Shown: positions 26,732 to 38,435, counted from the first letter of the stretch. The stretch is 64,000 bases of DNA from Hyphomicrobiales bacterium (GCA_017302635.1 JAFLCX010000002.1:558001-622000); one strand, 5' to 3'. Program-made: numbers and translations. The notes: generated by a model not told the origin, from the sequence alone.

Positions 26732-26821
26732 TGGCGGAGAGGGAGGGATTTGAACCCCCGGTCCGCTTGCACGGACTCCGCATTTCGAGTGCGGCGCGAT
26801 CGACCACTCTGCCACCTCTCC
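26732..26821 (-). tRNA. tRNA-Ser (anticodon CGA)
   Basis: A 90-base type II tRNA. The acceptor arms GGAGAGG and CCTCTCC pair fully, and the anticodon stem CGCA/TGCGG encloses CTCGAAA with anticodon CGA. A long variable arm (GTCCGTGCAAGCGGAC) marks serine, the T-loop is TTCAAAT, and the 3' CCA is encoded (26732-26734). It reads UCG serine codons, which are abundant in this genome. No att-site duplication or integrase was seen beside it. Confidence 0.95.
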
Positions 26822-27014
26822 GTGGAACGCGTTGTGTGCGCTGGTCAGGGGCGCGAGATACAGAACCGGCAGGCGAAGCGCAAGGGGTGATTCACAAAGG
26901 ATGGTTGCCGCAACGACGGGCGGAAGCAAGTCTTGCGAAACCATAGCCCTTAATCTGCAAATAACGCGCTTATGCCCATAAAAAAACTGGTGGAAAGCGA
27001 GATGGAGTATCAAG

Positions 27015-28025
27015 ATGGTTCTGGTTCGAACGGATTTTCATCGGCTTTTCATTGTTTCGATCATGGCGGGCGTTTTCTGCCTCGTGATGGCCCGCCAGGG
27101 ACTTCCCCAGCTCTACGGCAATGCGACCCTCGACGCTCTCGTGATTGTCGTGTCTAAATCTTCCCTTCTTTTCGCATTGCTTTTCGGAATGGCCCATTAC
27201 GGAATTCGATGGGCCGGAATAAACCGCGAGGCCGCTTACATGGTCGCGAGCGCCGTTTGTTTGCTTCTTGCATGTTTTGCTGGTCCCGGCGCAGAGCTCT
27301 ACCATGCTGCCAAACAGGCAGGTTATGCGTCGGTAACTCTCCTCGCCCCCGCCATCGCAGGAGCAGTTTTTGGTTACATTTATTGGAAAGGTGCCGGGTA
27401 CGATTTGGAGGGTGACGATGTCGACGAACTGGCCGAGAAGGCAAATCAGTTCGGCAACGGCGGTGAAAATGCTGAAAACGCGCTGATCCGCACGTCGGGG
27501 TCGGAGTATTTCGATGGACCTGTTCAGGTTCGCAATTCGGTGATCGCTGCAGTTCTGGGCGCAATGATCGGCGGTATCATTTTTGCCGCCACTTTTGTTT
27601 TCTTTGTCGGAGGCATAAGGCCTCAAGGCCTTTTTTCTGTATTTCTTACGCTGCCGGGAATGAAAAATGCCGTTTCACAGGTCTTCGTTGGTGGCGCGAT
27701 GTTTGGTTTGGTCGTGCTAACCGTGCCGATTTATGTCGGACATTTGCTCGCACGGATGCGCGACACGACCGGGCTCGCCGATTATGCTATCATTGGCGCA
27801 ATTGTTCCCATCGGCTTGGGCTTGCTCCTGTACATTGTCGGGGTATTGATGACTTGGCCGTTCATCCTGCCAATGGTCAGCGGCATGCTCGTCTATCGGA
27901 AGTATGCCGGACTTGAGCCTAAAGACGTGCGCGAGGATATCATTGTTCGGGAACGCCGGGCCTTGGTGGGTGCTAACCATGCGCGCCGCAGAATGGGCCG
28001 CGTGATTGGGCCAGCAGGAAATTAG
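27015..28025 (+). CDS. Multi-pass membrane protein of unknown function
   Basis: I do not recognise this 336-residue protein. It has about eight hydrophobic segments (near residues 10-25, 40-58, 73-90, 104-123, 175-200, 220-243, 255-280 and 283-298). A soluble loop at about 130-172 is rich in Glu, Asp and Asn (EGDDVDELAEKANQFGNGGE), and the basic C-terminus has many arginines. Its codons end in T or A more often than in neighbouring genes, so it stands out as lower GC and may have a different origin. The ATG at 27015 has GGAG about six bases upstream. It is flanked by tRNA-Ser and a convergent ArsR gene, giving no functional hint. Confidence 0.65.
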   Translation: MVLVRTDFHRLFIVSIMAGVFCLVMARQGLPQLYGNATLDALVIVVSKSSLLFALLFGMAHYGIRWAGINREAAYMVASAVCLLLACFAGPGAELYHAAKQAGYASVTLLAPAIAGAVFGYIYWKGAGYDLEGDDVDELAEKANQFGNGGENAENALIRTSGSEYFDGPVQVRNSVIAAVLGAMIGGIIFAATFVFFVGGIRPQGLFSVFLTLPGMKNAVSQVFVGGAMFGLVVLTVPIYVGHLLARMRDTTGLADYAIIGAIVPIGLGLLLYIVGVLMTWPFILPMVSGMLVYRKYAGLEPKDVREDIIVRERRALVGANHARRRMGRVIGPAGN

Positions 28026-28071
28026 ACCTTGAGCCCTGACGTCGACTTCCGATGGGGCGAGCGCTTGCAAT

Positions 28072-28764
28072 TCAACGTGCGTCGGCACCATCGAAAAGAG
28101 CGAGAAATCGCTGCTCGCCATCGGGTGTGAAGATGATGGCCCGGGATTTTACTTCGCGTCGTGCCCAGCCCAGTGCCAGAATACGCGACAGGCAGGCCGC
28201 GCCCAGTGCTCCCGCAAGGTGGGATCGGCGCATGCTCCAATCGAGGCACTCGCGGCAGAAAATGCGCCTTCCCTGCACAAGATCCTCGCACCGGATGCCG
28301 AGAGAGCCGAAAAAGGCATCGGCCTTTTCCCCCGGTAGCAGGCCATTCTGGCCCACCCGCAAGGCACCGACTGATATTGCCGCATCGTGCAGTTTCACCC
28401 CGAACTCACCGGCCAGGTGATCGTAGCAGATGCGCGCCTTGCGCAGTTGCGGGTCCCTCGGGCCAGGGCGGGTGCGGGTGGCTCCAAGGTGCCCCGCAAG
28501 CCCCATGATTCCCTCGAGCAATCGCGCGACTTCGTCATCGGCCAGATCCCAATAGCGGTGCCTGCCCTGCGGGCGTGCTTTCACCAGCCCGGAATCGGCG
28601 AGTTTTGCCAGATGCGAAGCGACGGTTTGCGGGGTGATACCCGCCTCCAGCGCCAATTCGCTGGACGTGAGTGCCATCCCGCCCATCAGCGCGCCGAGAA
28701 TATTGGCGCGGGCCGGATCGCCGATCAGGGCCGCCATCCGGGCAATGTCTGGTCCGTGTCGCAT
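28072..28764 (-). CDS. ArsR-family winged-helix transcriptional regulator
   Basis: A 230-residue regulator. Residues 1-85 are an ArsR-type winged helix: ALIGDPARANILGALM, SSELALEAGITPQTVASHLA (recognition helix) and a wing GRHRYWDL. The C-terminal 140 residues are an added ligand or sensor region, with DHLAGEFGVKLHD and a CRECLDWSMRRSHLAGALG cluster containing two cysteines. This longer form is a known ArsR variety; the effector is unknown. The ATG at 28764 follows GGAGAG eight bases upstream. It is divergent from the NIPSNAP/ABM pair, which it probably represses. Confidence 0.85.
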   Translation of the reverse strand: MRHGPDIARMAALIGDPARANILGALMGGMALTSSELALEAGITPQTVASHLAKLADSGLVKARPQGRHRYWDLADDEVARLLEGIMGLAGHLGATRTRPGPRDPQLRKARICYDHLAGEFGVKLHDAAISVGALRVGQNGLLPGEKADAFFGSLGIRCEDLVQGRRIFCRECLDWSMRRSHLAGALGAACLSRILALGWARREVKSRAIIFTPDGEQRFLALFDGADAR

Positions 28765-28852
28765 GAGTTGAAATCTCTCCCGTGCGCTGCCGGAATGCAA
28801 GGCCGGATACCACGACCATCATCGTAGCATCATCGCGGTGAGCTTCCCTAGT

Positions 28853-28866
28853 ATGTGTCTGTACAT
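28853..28866. promoter_or_regulatory. Possible ArsR operator
   Basis: ATGTGTCTGTACAT, a short partial palindrome (ATGT/ACAT arms), lies between the ArsR gene and the NIPSNAP gene and 20 bases before the latter. Its size and place suit a dimeric regulator, but it is too short to be sure. Confidence 0.25.
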
Positions 28867-28886
28867 CGAATAAGGAGACCGAACCC

Positions 28887-29228
28887 ATGAGCGTGACCGT
28901 TTTTATCCGTTACGAGATCGATCCTTTCCAGAAGGAGGCGTTTCGCAGCTATTGCGAGAACTGGGGCAGGATCATTCCGGCCTGCGGCGGGCATCTCGTC
29001 GGCTACTGGCTGCCGCACGAGGGCACGAATTACGAGGCGTTCGGCCTGATATCCTTTGCCGATATGGCCGCCTACGAGCGCTACCGCCTGCGGCTGAAAA
29101 CAGACCATGAAGGCGCGGAAAATTTCGCCTTTGCGCAGTCCGGGCGCTTCATTCTGAAAGAAGAGCGCACATTTCTTTCCCCTGTCGAGGGCACGCGCGA
29201 GCGCCGGCCTGCGGGGGGTGCCCCATGA
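28887..29228 (+). CDS. NIPSNAP family protein
   Basis: A 113-residue ferredoxin-like alpha/beta protein with the NIPSNAP pattern: [40 protein letters not shown] and [11 protein letters not shown]. Functions in bacteria are not established, though relatives are linked to small-molecule or quinone-type chemistry. AAGGAG precedes the ATG at 28887. The stop overlaps the start of the ABM gene (ATGA), so the two are translationally coupled, and both are probably controlled by the divergent ArsR regulator. Confidence 0.8.
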   Translation: MSVTVFIRYEIDPFQKEAFRSYCENWGRIIPACGGHLVGYWLPHEGTNYEAFGLISFADMAAYERYRLRLKTDHEGAENFAFAQSGRFILKEERTFLSPVEGTRERRPAGGAP

Positions 29229-29569
29229 TTGCCGTCATTTTTGAAGTGGAGCCTACGTCGGCAGGCATGGCTCGTTATCTGGATATCGCGGCGAGCCTCA
29301 AGCCGAAGCTTGAGACGATGGATGGTTTCATCTCGGTCGAGCGTTTCGAAAGCCTCGCACAGCCAGGAAAGCTGCTTTCGCTGTCTTTTTGGCGAGATGA
29401 AGCGGCGGTGGCCCGCTGGCGCAACGACATGCGTCATCGTGCGTCCCAGACAGAAGGGCGCGGCGGTGTTTTCCGCGACTATCGGCTCAGGGTTGCCGAG
29501 GTTGTGCGTGATTACGGCATGCATGAGCGCGTCGAGGCGCCAGATGACAGTCGGGAGAAGCATGGATGA
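29225..29569 (+). CDS. Antibiotic biosynthesis monooxygenase (ABM) domain protein
   Basis: A 114-residue dimeric alpha/beta-barrel type protein. [14 protein letters not shown] starts the ABM fold, with [20 protein letters not shown] and [15 protein letters not shown] as the typical later segments. Family members are small cofactor-free oxygenases, heme-degrading enzymes or cyclases. No heme-binding residues can be assigned here. It overlaps the NIPSNAP gene by four bases and is convergent with the SRPBCC gene, with four bases between the stops. Confidence 0.78.
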   Translation: MIAVIFEVEPTSAGMARYLDIAASLKPKLETMDGFISVERFESLAQPGKLLSLSFWRDEAAVARWRNDMRHRASQTEGRGGVFRDYRLRVAEVVRDYGMHERVEAPDDSREKHG

Positions 29570-29573
29570 GTGT

Positions 29574-30020
29574 TCAGCTCCGGGCTGCGCAGATGCGGCG
29601 CTGGATCATGTGCTTCCACCCCTCGATGGATGCCCGGAAGGCTTCTTCTGTCAGTGCGGCGAGTTTTTCCCGCCCATGACCCGTGAGGGCGGTCATCTCG
29701 TATCGCACCATCACATTGGTGCGGTTCGGAGCTGTTCCCGCACAGCGCACACTGACATGGGCGAAACGACTGGCGGGAGTCACGCGGGCATAGCGCACAT
29801 GATGGATTTCAGGGCGCCATTCAATGCAGGACCAAATTGTCTCCTCGTCCCCCTCGCCGGTCCGGAAGACCATGCCTTCTTCGGTCTCGCCGCTGGCGGG
29901 ATGGATGAAGACGGGCTGCCATTCATCAATCCAGCGCATCTCTCCTAGGGGCGTAAAGAGCGGAAAGGCCTCCTCGACGGGAAGGGGGATATCGATGATG
30001 TGCTGACGTGTGACCTGCAT
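29574..30020 (-). CDS. SRPBCC (START-like) domain protein
   Basis: A 148-residue protein of the helix-grip fold that binds hydrophobic ligands. Visible features are the opening strand HIIDIPLPVEEAFPLFTPLG, then MRWIDEWQPVF, and the long C-terminal helix ALTEEAFRASIEGWKHMI. It could act as a cyclase, an AHSA1-like factor or a lipid carrier; the sequence does not decide. I chose the ATG at 30020, with AGGA eight bases upstream. It faces the NIPSNAP/ABM pair, and its promoter lies in the 228-base gap before rplU. Confidence 0.75.
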   Translation of the reverse strand: MQVTRQHIIDIPLPVEEAFPLFTPLGEMRWIDEWQPVFIHPASGETEEGMVFRTGEGDEETIWSCIEWRPEIHHVRYARVTPASRFAHVSVRCAGTAPNRTNVMVRYEMTALTGHGREKLAALTEEAFRASIEGWKHMIQRRICAARS

Positions 30021-30248
30021 GGAAATCATCCTGATTGTCGGAATGCACCGGGAGCCTTGACACTGCCGCGGCGCGCCCCTATTGCCACGCTTCTTCAAAA
30101 GCGCGGCGAAGAACCGCGCCTTTTCGTTTTGCGGCTTCGGGCAACGACCCGGTTCGCGGAAATTTTCCGCAGGGTTCGCAGGACAGAAACCCAAAAAGAC
30201 TGCCCGGGGCATAGGCCACGAAGGCGGTGAGAGAAAAGGACTATTCCA

Positions 30249-30911
30249 ATGTTCGCAGTCATCAAGACGGGCGGCAAGCAATATAAAGTTGCCGCCAACG
30301 ACGTGATCACCATCGAGCGCCTTGAAGGCGAGGTGGGTGATGTCATCGCTTTCGATCAGGTTCTCATGCTCGGCGGCGACACCGTCACCATCGGTTCGCC
30401 GGTCGTGGCTGGCGCGACTGTTGCGGGTGAACTCGTCGAGCAGGCGCGTGGCCCGAAGGTCATTTCCTTCAAGAAACGCCGCCGCCAGAACTCGAAGCGC
30501 AAGAAGGGCCACCGTCAGGATCTGACGATTGTCCGCATCACGGAAATTCTCACCGGCGGCAAGAAGCCTTCGGGTGCCAAGGCCGCGAAGCCCGCGGCGG
30601 TTGCTGCTGCGGCGGCGGCGGGTGTGGTCGCGGCGGCTGCCAAGGGCGGCGCAGTGGATCAGTCGAACCTCTCGCTCATCGCCGGCATCGGCCCGACGAT
30701 CGAGAAGAAGCTGCGCGCTGCTGGGATTAGCAACTGGTCGGAAATCGCGGCCTGGGGCGAAGCCGATATCGCCAAGTGGGACGAGGAACTGAAGCTTCGC
30801 GGCCGCATCACCCGTGAGGAATGGGTGGAGCAGGCCAAGGAGCTTCTCGCCGGCAAACCGCCGCGCGCGAAGGCCGATCAGGCCGAGCTCGCCTCGGGCA
30901 AGGACCTCTAA
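30249..30911 (+). CDS. rplU: Large ribosomal subunit protein L21 with C-terminal HhH-like extension
   Basis: Residues 1-103 are a normal L21 ([47 protein letters not shown]). The protein then continues for about 115 residues: an Ala-rich linker (104-135) and a compact helical domain with [20 protein letters not shown] and [20 protein letters not shown], which matches the helix-hairpin-helix-like module found in L21 tails of this order. Total length is 220 against about 103 in E. coli. rpmA follows after 130 bases, the universal L21-L27 order. The role of the tail is unknown; the GIGP loop suggests nucleic-acid contact. Confidence 0.95.
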   Translation: MFAVIKTGGKQYKVAANDVITIERLEGEVGDVIAFDQVLMLGGDTVTIGSPVVAGATVAGELVEQARGPKVISFKKRRRQNSKRKKGHRQDLTIVRITEILTGGKKPSGAKAAKPAAVAAAAAAGVVAAAAKGGAVDQSNLSLIAGIGPTIEKKLRAAGISNWSEIAAWGEADIAKWDEELKLRGRITREEWVEQAKELLAGKPPRAKADQAELASGKDL

Positions 30912-31040
30912 GCCTCGTGTCGCGCCGGAGAAATCCGGTCTGATGCAAAAAAGTGACGTGATTTTTTTGTGATTTGCGACTAAGGAACGCGGCATCAACC
31001 CGCGTTCGGCGCAAATCGCGTTCGAAAAAGGAATTCGACG

Positions 31041-31310
31041 ATGGCACACAAAAAAGCAGGCGGTTCATCGCGCAACGGTCGCGATTCCAACGCACAGCGC
31101 CTCGGTGTGAAGAAGTTCGGGAACGAAGCAGTTCTCGCGGGCAATATTATCGTTCGTCAGCGCGGCACCAAGTGGCATCCCGGCACCAATGTCGGCATGG
31201 GCACGGACCACACCCTTTTCGCGACCTGTGACGGCACGGTGTCTTTCAAACAGAAAGGCCCGCGTCAATACGTCAACGTCGTCCCGGCCGCAGCCAAGGC
31301 CGCAGAATAA
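31041..31310 (+). CDS. rpmA: Large ribosomal subunit protein L27
   Basis: An 89-residue ribosomal protein whose N-terminus reaches the peptidyl transferase centre. It shows [40 protein letters not shown] and [13 protein letters not shown], all universally conserved. There is no cleavable N-terminal extension of the Firmicutes type. GGAAT precedes the ATG at 31041. It is the second gene of the rplU-rpmA unit; obgE, usually next, is displaced by two unrelated genes. Confidence 0.97.
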   Translation: MAHKKAGGSSRNGRDSNAQRLGVKKFGNEAVLAGNIIVRQRGTKWHPGTNVGMGTDHTLFATCDGTVSFKQKGPRQYVNVVPAAAKAAE

Positions 31311-31419
31311 GACCGGCGAGGTTTCTCCCCGCCGGGTTCTCGGAAGAGACCCACCGGCGGGTGAGCAAAAGGGGAAAAGGGCAAGACCCTCGAACCCTCC
31401 AACAGCAAAACCGCTACGA

Positions 31420-31454
31420 GGGGCATCCGGGAAACCAGATGCCCTTCTTTTTTT
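31420..31454 (+). terminator. Rho-independent terminator after rpmA
   Basis: Stem GGGCATC / GATGCCC with an eleven-base loop, then CTTC and eight T residues on the plus strand, about 110 bases past the rpmA stop. Confidence 0.75.
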
Positions 31455-31514
31455 CACGTTTCTGTCGCTTTCGGCCTGCAAGCCCCCGGCGACACCCGAA
31501 CGGAGGTTTTGCTG

Positions 31515-32144
31515 ATGTTCCCTGATCTGTTTCGCGATGATGTGTTCACGCTCGAAACCCGGCGCCTGTTCCTGCGCTGGCCGAAGGCAGTCGATGCCTC
31601 CCAGTTGGCCGAGATCATCGGCGAGAAGGTGGTTTCGCAGGAGACAGCGACCTTTCCGCATCCGTTCACGCATCAGCATGCTGAAGAGCGCATCGTGAAG
31701 GGGCGCAGCCTCAATCTCTCCGGCAATGGGGTCTCGCTTGTGCTCGCGCACCGGAAGAACCCGGCACAGGTTCTGGGGCTCGTGGGCCTTGGCCAGTTGC
31801 CGAACGAGCGGCCGGGAGATCTCAGCCTTGGGTATCTTGTGGCGCGTACCCATTGGGGGCAGGGTCTGGCGACGGAGGCCGTGCAGGGGCTGATCGACGC
31901 TACCTTCCTTTATGCCGACGCGAAGAGTGTCGGTGCCTCTGTGCGCGTCACCAATCCCGGTTCGAGGCGGGTGCTGGAGCGTTGCGGCTTCCAGTTTGCA
32001 GGCTCCGGCATGGCGAGCCGCCCGGCCTGGGGCGATACGGTTTCGGTCGATCATTACCGGCTCGCACGGCGCGATTGGGCCTCGCTCAAGGGCTGGCGCA
32101 CGCCGTTGCCGACCGAACGGCCTGAATTCCGGGAGAGTGCGTAA
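31515..32144 (+). CDS. GNAT family N-acetyltransferase (RimJ/RimL type)
   Basis: A 209-residue acetyl-CoA-dependent acetyltransferase. The RimJ-type start is LETRRLFLRWPKAVDASQLA, the strand before the acetyl-CoA loop is LSLGYLVARTHWGQGLATEA (the Q/R-x-x-G-x-A pyrophosphate loop is GQGLA), and VRVTNPGSRRVLERCGFQF is the characteristic C-terminal part. Such enzymes acetylate ribosomal protein N-termini, other proteins or small amines; the substrate is not predictable. The ATG at 31515 follows GGAGG by eight bases. It lies between rpmA and obgE, where many related genomes also carry a GNAT gene. Confidence 0.85.
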   Translation: MFPDLFRDDVFTLETRRLFLRWPKAVDASQLAEIIGEKVVSQETATFPHPFTHQHAEERIVKGRSLNLSGNGVSLVLAHRKNPAQVLGLVGLGQLPNERPGDLSLGYLVARTHWGQGLATEAVQGLIDATFLYADAKSVGASVRVTNPGSRRVLERCGFQFAGSGMASRPAWGDTVSVDHYRLARRDWASLKGWRTPLPTERPEFRESA

Positions 32145-32228
32145 AGGCGGCGAGGCGGGGGGATATCCCATCCGCCTCGTCACGCCACGCGTATCATCAC
32201 TCCAATCCTTCATCTGGAGTACATTGTC

Positions 32229-35086
<2,858 letters not shown>

Positions 35087-35090
<4 letters not shown>

Positions 35091-36385
35091 GCGCCACCAT
35101 TCACCCCATTCCTTACGCCGAGAAGGCTCGTTTGCGCGCTGATCTCGTGGCAATGGGTCGCAAGGCCCGTGCGGCGCAACGCGCGCTCGCCCTGATGACG
35201 CCGCAAGCGAAGGCCGATGCCCTGCGCGCTGCCGCGACTGCGATCCGCGTGTCGATGCCTCTCATCCTCGAAAGTAATGCGGCGGATGTGTCCGCGGCGC
35301 GTGAAAGCGGCCAGAATGACGCTTTCATCGATCGCCTGCTGCTGAACCCCCAGCGTATCGAGGCGATTGCGAAATCGGTCGAGGACATCGCCGATCTCTC
35401 GGACCCTGTGGGTGAAGTGACCTCGGAATGGACGCGCCCTAACGGCATGAAAATCAGCCGCGTGCGCACACCTCTGGGCGTGATCGGCGTGATTTTCGAA
35501 AGCCGCCCGAATGTCGCGGCCGATGCCGGGGCCTTGTGCTTCAAGGCCGGCAATGCCGTCATCCTGCGCACCGGCTCCGGCGCCTTGCGCTCGGCGGTCG
35601 AGCTTTGCAAGGCGATGCAGGCCGGACTCATCTCGAAAAAGGTGCCGGAGGGCGCGATCCAGCTTGTGCCCGTTCCGGATCGTGAGGCCGTAGGGTTGAT
35701 GCTTTCGGGGCTCGACGGCGCGATCGACGTCATCGTCCCGCGTGGGGGAAAGAGCCTCGTCGCGCGTGTTCAGGCCGAGGCGCGCGTGCCGGTTTTCGCG
35801 CATCTTGACGGGAACAATCATGTCTACGTGCATGAAAAGGCCGATCTCGCGATGGCGAAATCCGTGCTTCTGAATTCCAAGATGCGCCGCACCGGGGTTT
35901 GTGGCGCGGCGGAAACCCTGCTGGTGGATCAGGCCATCGCCTCGACGCATCTTGCGCCATTGGTTGGCGCTCTGCTCGATGCAGGTTGCGCTGTGCGGGG
36001 CGATGCGAGCGCGCAGGCGGCTGATGCTCGCGTCACGCCCGCCACCGAGGAGGATTGGGGCACCGAATTCCTCGACAAGATCATCGCCGCGAAAGTGGTG
36101 AATGGGCTCGACGATGCGATCGAGCATATCGAGCATCATGGCTCACACCACACCGATGCGATCATCACGGCCGATGAAGAGGCGGCGCGGCGGTTCCTCG
36201 CGGAAGTGGATTCAGCGATCGTGCTCCACAATGCCTCGACACAGTTTGCCGATGGCGGAGAATTCGGTTTTGGTGCCGAAATTGGCATTGCTACGGGCCG
36301 CATGCATGCGCGCGGTCCGGTGGGTGTCGAACAACTCACCAGTTTCAAATATGTGGTGCGGGGTGACGGCACGGTGAGGCCGTAG
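35087..36385 (+). CDS. proA: Gamma-glutamyl phosphate reductase
   Basis: Second step of proline synthesis: NADPH-dependent reduction of glutamyl-5-phosphate to the semialdehyde. The 432-residue protein has the ALDH-like fold with [20 protein letters not shown], the cofactor strand [13 protein letters not shown], and the catalytic cysteine in [15 protein letters not shown]-terminal [20 protein letters not shown] is the ProA signature. Its ATG overlaps the proB stop, so the two enzymes, which form a complex, are produced together. Confidence 0.96.
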
Positions 36386-36387
36386 GG

Positions 36388-37029
36388 GTGAAAGTCACTC
36401 TTCCTCCCACATCGCCCGGTCTGCGCGTCGGCCTTTTCGGCGGGTCGTTCAATCCACCGCATTACGGGCACCTCATGCTGGCTCAGTTCGCGATGAGGCG
36501 GCTCGGTCTGGATCAGGTCTGGTGGCTGGTGACACCCGGCAACCCTCTGAAATCTGTCGATGAACTGCCGACACAGCAATACCGTATGGCGCAATGCCAT
36601 GCGCTCGTGGGTCGCAACCGGCGCATGGTCATCACCGGGATCGAGGCCGAAATCGGCACCAGCTACACAGAGCAGACGATCCGCTTCCTGAAACGTCGTT
36701 GCCCGCAGGTGCGTTTCGTCTGGCTCATGGGGGCGGATAATCTCGCGGGGTTCCATCGCTGGAAGAACTGGCAGGATATTGCCGGCAACGTGCCGATGGC
36801 GATCATTGATCGGCCCGGCTCGACCCTGAAGGCTGCATCGAGCCCGGCCGCACGAGCGCTTGCCCATGCGCGGATTGATGAAAGCGATGCCGCGCTTTTG
36901 CCCGGCCTCGCGCCGCCGCGCTGGCTGTTCCTCCATGTGAAGCGTGTCAATCTGTCGTCGACGGCCTTGCGCGCGGCAAGAAAAGCGAAACCCACTCCAA
37001 TTCTCGCGGCTCCGCTAAAGGAAATTTAA
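36388..37029 (+). CDS. nadD: Nicotinate-nucleotide adenylyltransferase
   Basis: Makes deamido-NAD from nicotinate mononucleotide and ATP. The 213-residue protein has the nucleotidyltransferase signature GLFGGSFNPPHYGHLMLAQF (contains the H-x-G-H ATP site), VWWLVTPGNPLK, FVWLMGADNLAGFHRWKNW and the C-terminal RVNLSSTALR (the SSTxIR motif with a variant). The GTG start at 36388 comes two bases after the proA stop, and translation is likely coupled. Gene order proA-nadD-...-rsfS is standard in this order. Confidence 0.95.
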   Translation: MKVTLPPTSPGLRVGLFGGSFNPPHYGHLMLAQFAMRRLGLDQVWWLVTPGNPLKSVDELPTQQYRMAQCHALVGRNRRMVITGIEAEIGTSYTEQTIRFLKRRCPQVRFVWLMGADNLAGFHRWKNWQDIAGNVPMAIIDRPGSTLKAASSPAARALAHARIDESDAALLPGLAPPRWLFLHVKRVNLSSTALRAARKAKPTPILAAPLKEI

Positions 37030-37075
37030 AGCCCGCATGGCATGCTTTAGGTTGGTAAAGATCAAGGATTGATCG

Positions 37076-37810
37076 ATGTTGACCGCGAGTAATGCGTTTC
37101 CAGCCTATCCGCTCTACAAGCGGCTGACACCGGAATTCATGACGGCGAACACCATCAAGGTGTCCAAGAGTGCCGATGTGAAAGGCGAGGTCGCCTATTT
37201 CAAGGCCAGGGTTGCCCGGATTGAAAAGGTCGATGATTTCTTCAAGGATTCGCGCCTGATGCGCTTCGCGCTCACCGCGTTCAACCTTGAAGACCAGATG
37301 CAATATCCGGCCCGCATCAAGCAGATCATGAAAGACGACGCTGGGGACCCGAATGCGCTGGTCCGGCGCATGACCAGCCCAGGATATCGGGAAATCAACG
37401 CCGCGTTCGAATTTTTCAAGAAGGGTGTCACCAAGCTCAAGACCGAAGCGTTCCAGACCGAAGTCATCGCGCGCTATTATTCGGCCCGGAATGAGAAGGC
37501 GATTTCCGAGATGAGTCCTGACCTCGCCGACGCCCTTTATTTCGAGCGGATGATCGGGAAGGTCCGATCGGGCTACGATATCCTGGGTGACCGCATTCTC
37601 TTCGGCGTGGCGCAGAAGGCTCTCAGCCTGCCGCCCGCTGTTTCCGGCTCCAAGATCGAGCGCCTGAAGCTGATGATCGAGAGCAAGCTCGATCTCACAC
37701 GCGTCAACGACAGCAAATACGTCAAAGGCCTCGTCGAGCGGTTTCTGGTCCTCAAGGATGTCGAGGCGCGCCAGAGCGCGGGTGGCGGGCTGATCAATAT
37801 CTTTGCCTGA
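37076..37810 (+). CDS. DUF1217 (flagellar-associated) protein
   Basis: A 244-residue, almost wholly helical soluble protein. It matches the DUF1217 pattern: YFKARVARIEKVDDFFKDSR, LMRFALTAFNLEDQMQYPAR and YFERMIGKVRSGYDILGDR, with C-terminal YVKGLVERFLVLKDVEARQ. DUF1217 genes usually sit in alphaproteobacterial flagellar clusters and no reaction is known. Here it is in a housekeeping operon between nadD and rsfS, 34 kb from the nearest flagellar gene in the window. The ATG at 37076 has AAGGA seven bases upstream. Confidence 0.75.
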   Translation: MLTASNAFPAYPLYKRLTPEFMTANTIKVSKSADVKGEVAYFKARVARIEKVDDFFKDSRLMRFALTAFNLEDQMQYPARIKQIMKDDAGDPNALVRRMTSPGYREINAAFEFFKKGVTKLKTEAFQTEVIARYYSARNEKAISEMSPDLADALYFERMIGKVRSGYDILGDRILFGVAQKALSLPPAVSGSKIERLKLMIESKLDLTRVNDSKYVKGLVERFLVLKDVEARQSAGGGLINIFA

Positions 37811-37913
37811 TCGGAGCGTATTGACTTGAAATTGACGGTTTCCGGGTCCACGAATCTGGTATTCTGATGAAGTCAGCCGGTGGATTTCCCCGGCTCATAC
37901 GGAGACCGGAACA

Positions 37914-38435
37914 CTGTCTGCCAGCCCCGAGACCAAAAAAGCCGCCCGTCCTGCTGCGAAGGCTTCGCCTCCTGCGCCGCCGGCTCTTCTCGATGTCCTG
38001 TACGGCGTCATCGATGATGCCAAAGCAGAGGACATCGTCACGATCGATCTCACCGGCAAGACCTCGCTGGCTGACGCAATGATTGTCGCGTCAGGCGGGT
38101 CGGCTCGCCATGTCGGGGCGATCGCGGAACGGGTCGCGTCATCCTTGAAGGATATGGGTCTGCCGACACCCCGTATCGAGGGCATGCCGGTCTGCGACTG
38201 GGTGTTGATCGACGCCAGTGACGTCATCATCCATCTGTTCCGGCCGGAGGTGCGCTCCTTCTACAATCTTGAGAAGCTGTGGGGCATGGGCCGGCCCCAG
38301 GAGGGTGCCCAGCCCGAGCCGGCGGCTGACAAGCCGAAGCGTGTGCGCAAGATCGCGACCCCGGCTTCCGGCTCCGACGAGGAAAAGCCCAAAGCTCGCC
38401 GTGCCCCGGTCCGCAAAGCCGCCGCCAAGCGATAA
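37914..38435 (+). CDS. rsfS: Ribosomal silencing factor RsfS, apparent CTG start
   Basis: RsfS binds L14 and blocks subunit joining in slow growth. The conserved domain runs LLDVLYGVIDDAKAEDIVTI, DLTGKTSLADAMIVASGGSA, RHVGAIAERV and DWVLIDASDVIIHLFRPEVR, then a basic Lys/Arg/Ala-rich tail to about residue 173. The frame is open back to 37836, but contains no ATG, GTG or TTG before Met at 38079, which is in the middle of the fold. The best start is the CTG at 37914, nine bases after GGAG. rlmH follows within 6 bases, as in other genomes. Function is certain; the start is an inference. Confidence 0.82.
   Translation: MSASPETKKAARPAAKASPPAPPALLDVLYGVIDDAKAEDIVTIDLTGKTSLADAMIVASGGSARHVGAIAERVASSLKDMGLPTPRIEGMPVCDWVLIDASDVIIHLFRPEVRSFYNLEKLWGMGRPQEGAQPEPAADKPKRVRKIATPASGSDEEKPKARRAPVRKAAAKR

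Noticed and set aside
26732..28025. Integration site of a mobile element at tRNA-Ser
   Set aside because: No integrase, no repeat of the tRNA 3' end and only one odd gene follows, so an island cannot be supported.
30600..30660. Frameshift or misassembly in the Ala-rich part of rplU
   Set aside because: The frame stays open and the following domain matches known L21 tails of this order, so it is a true extension.
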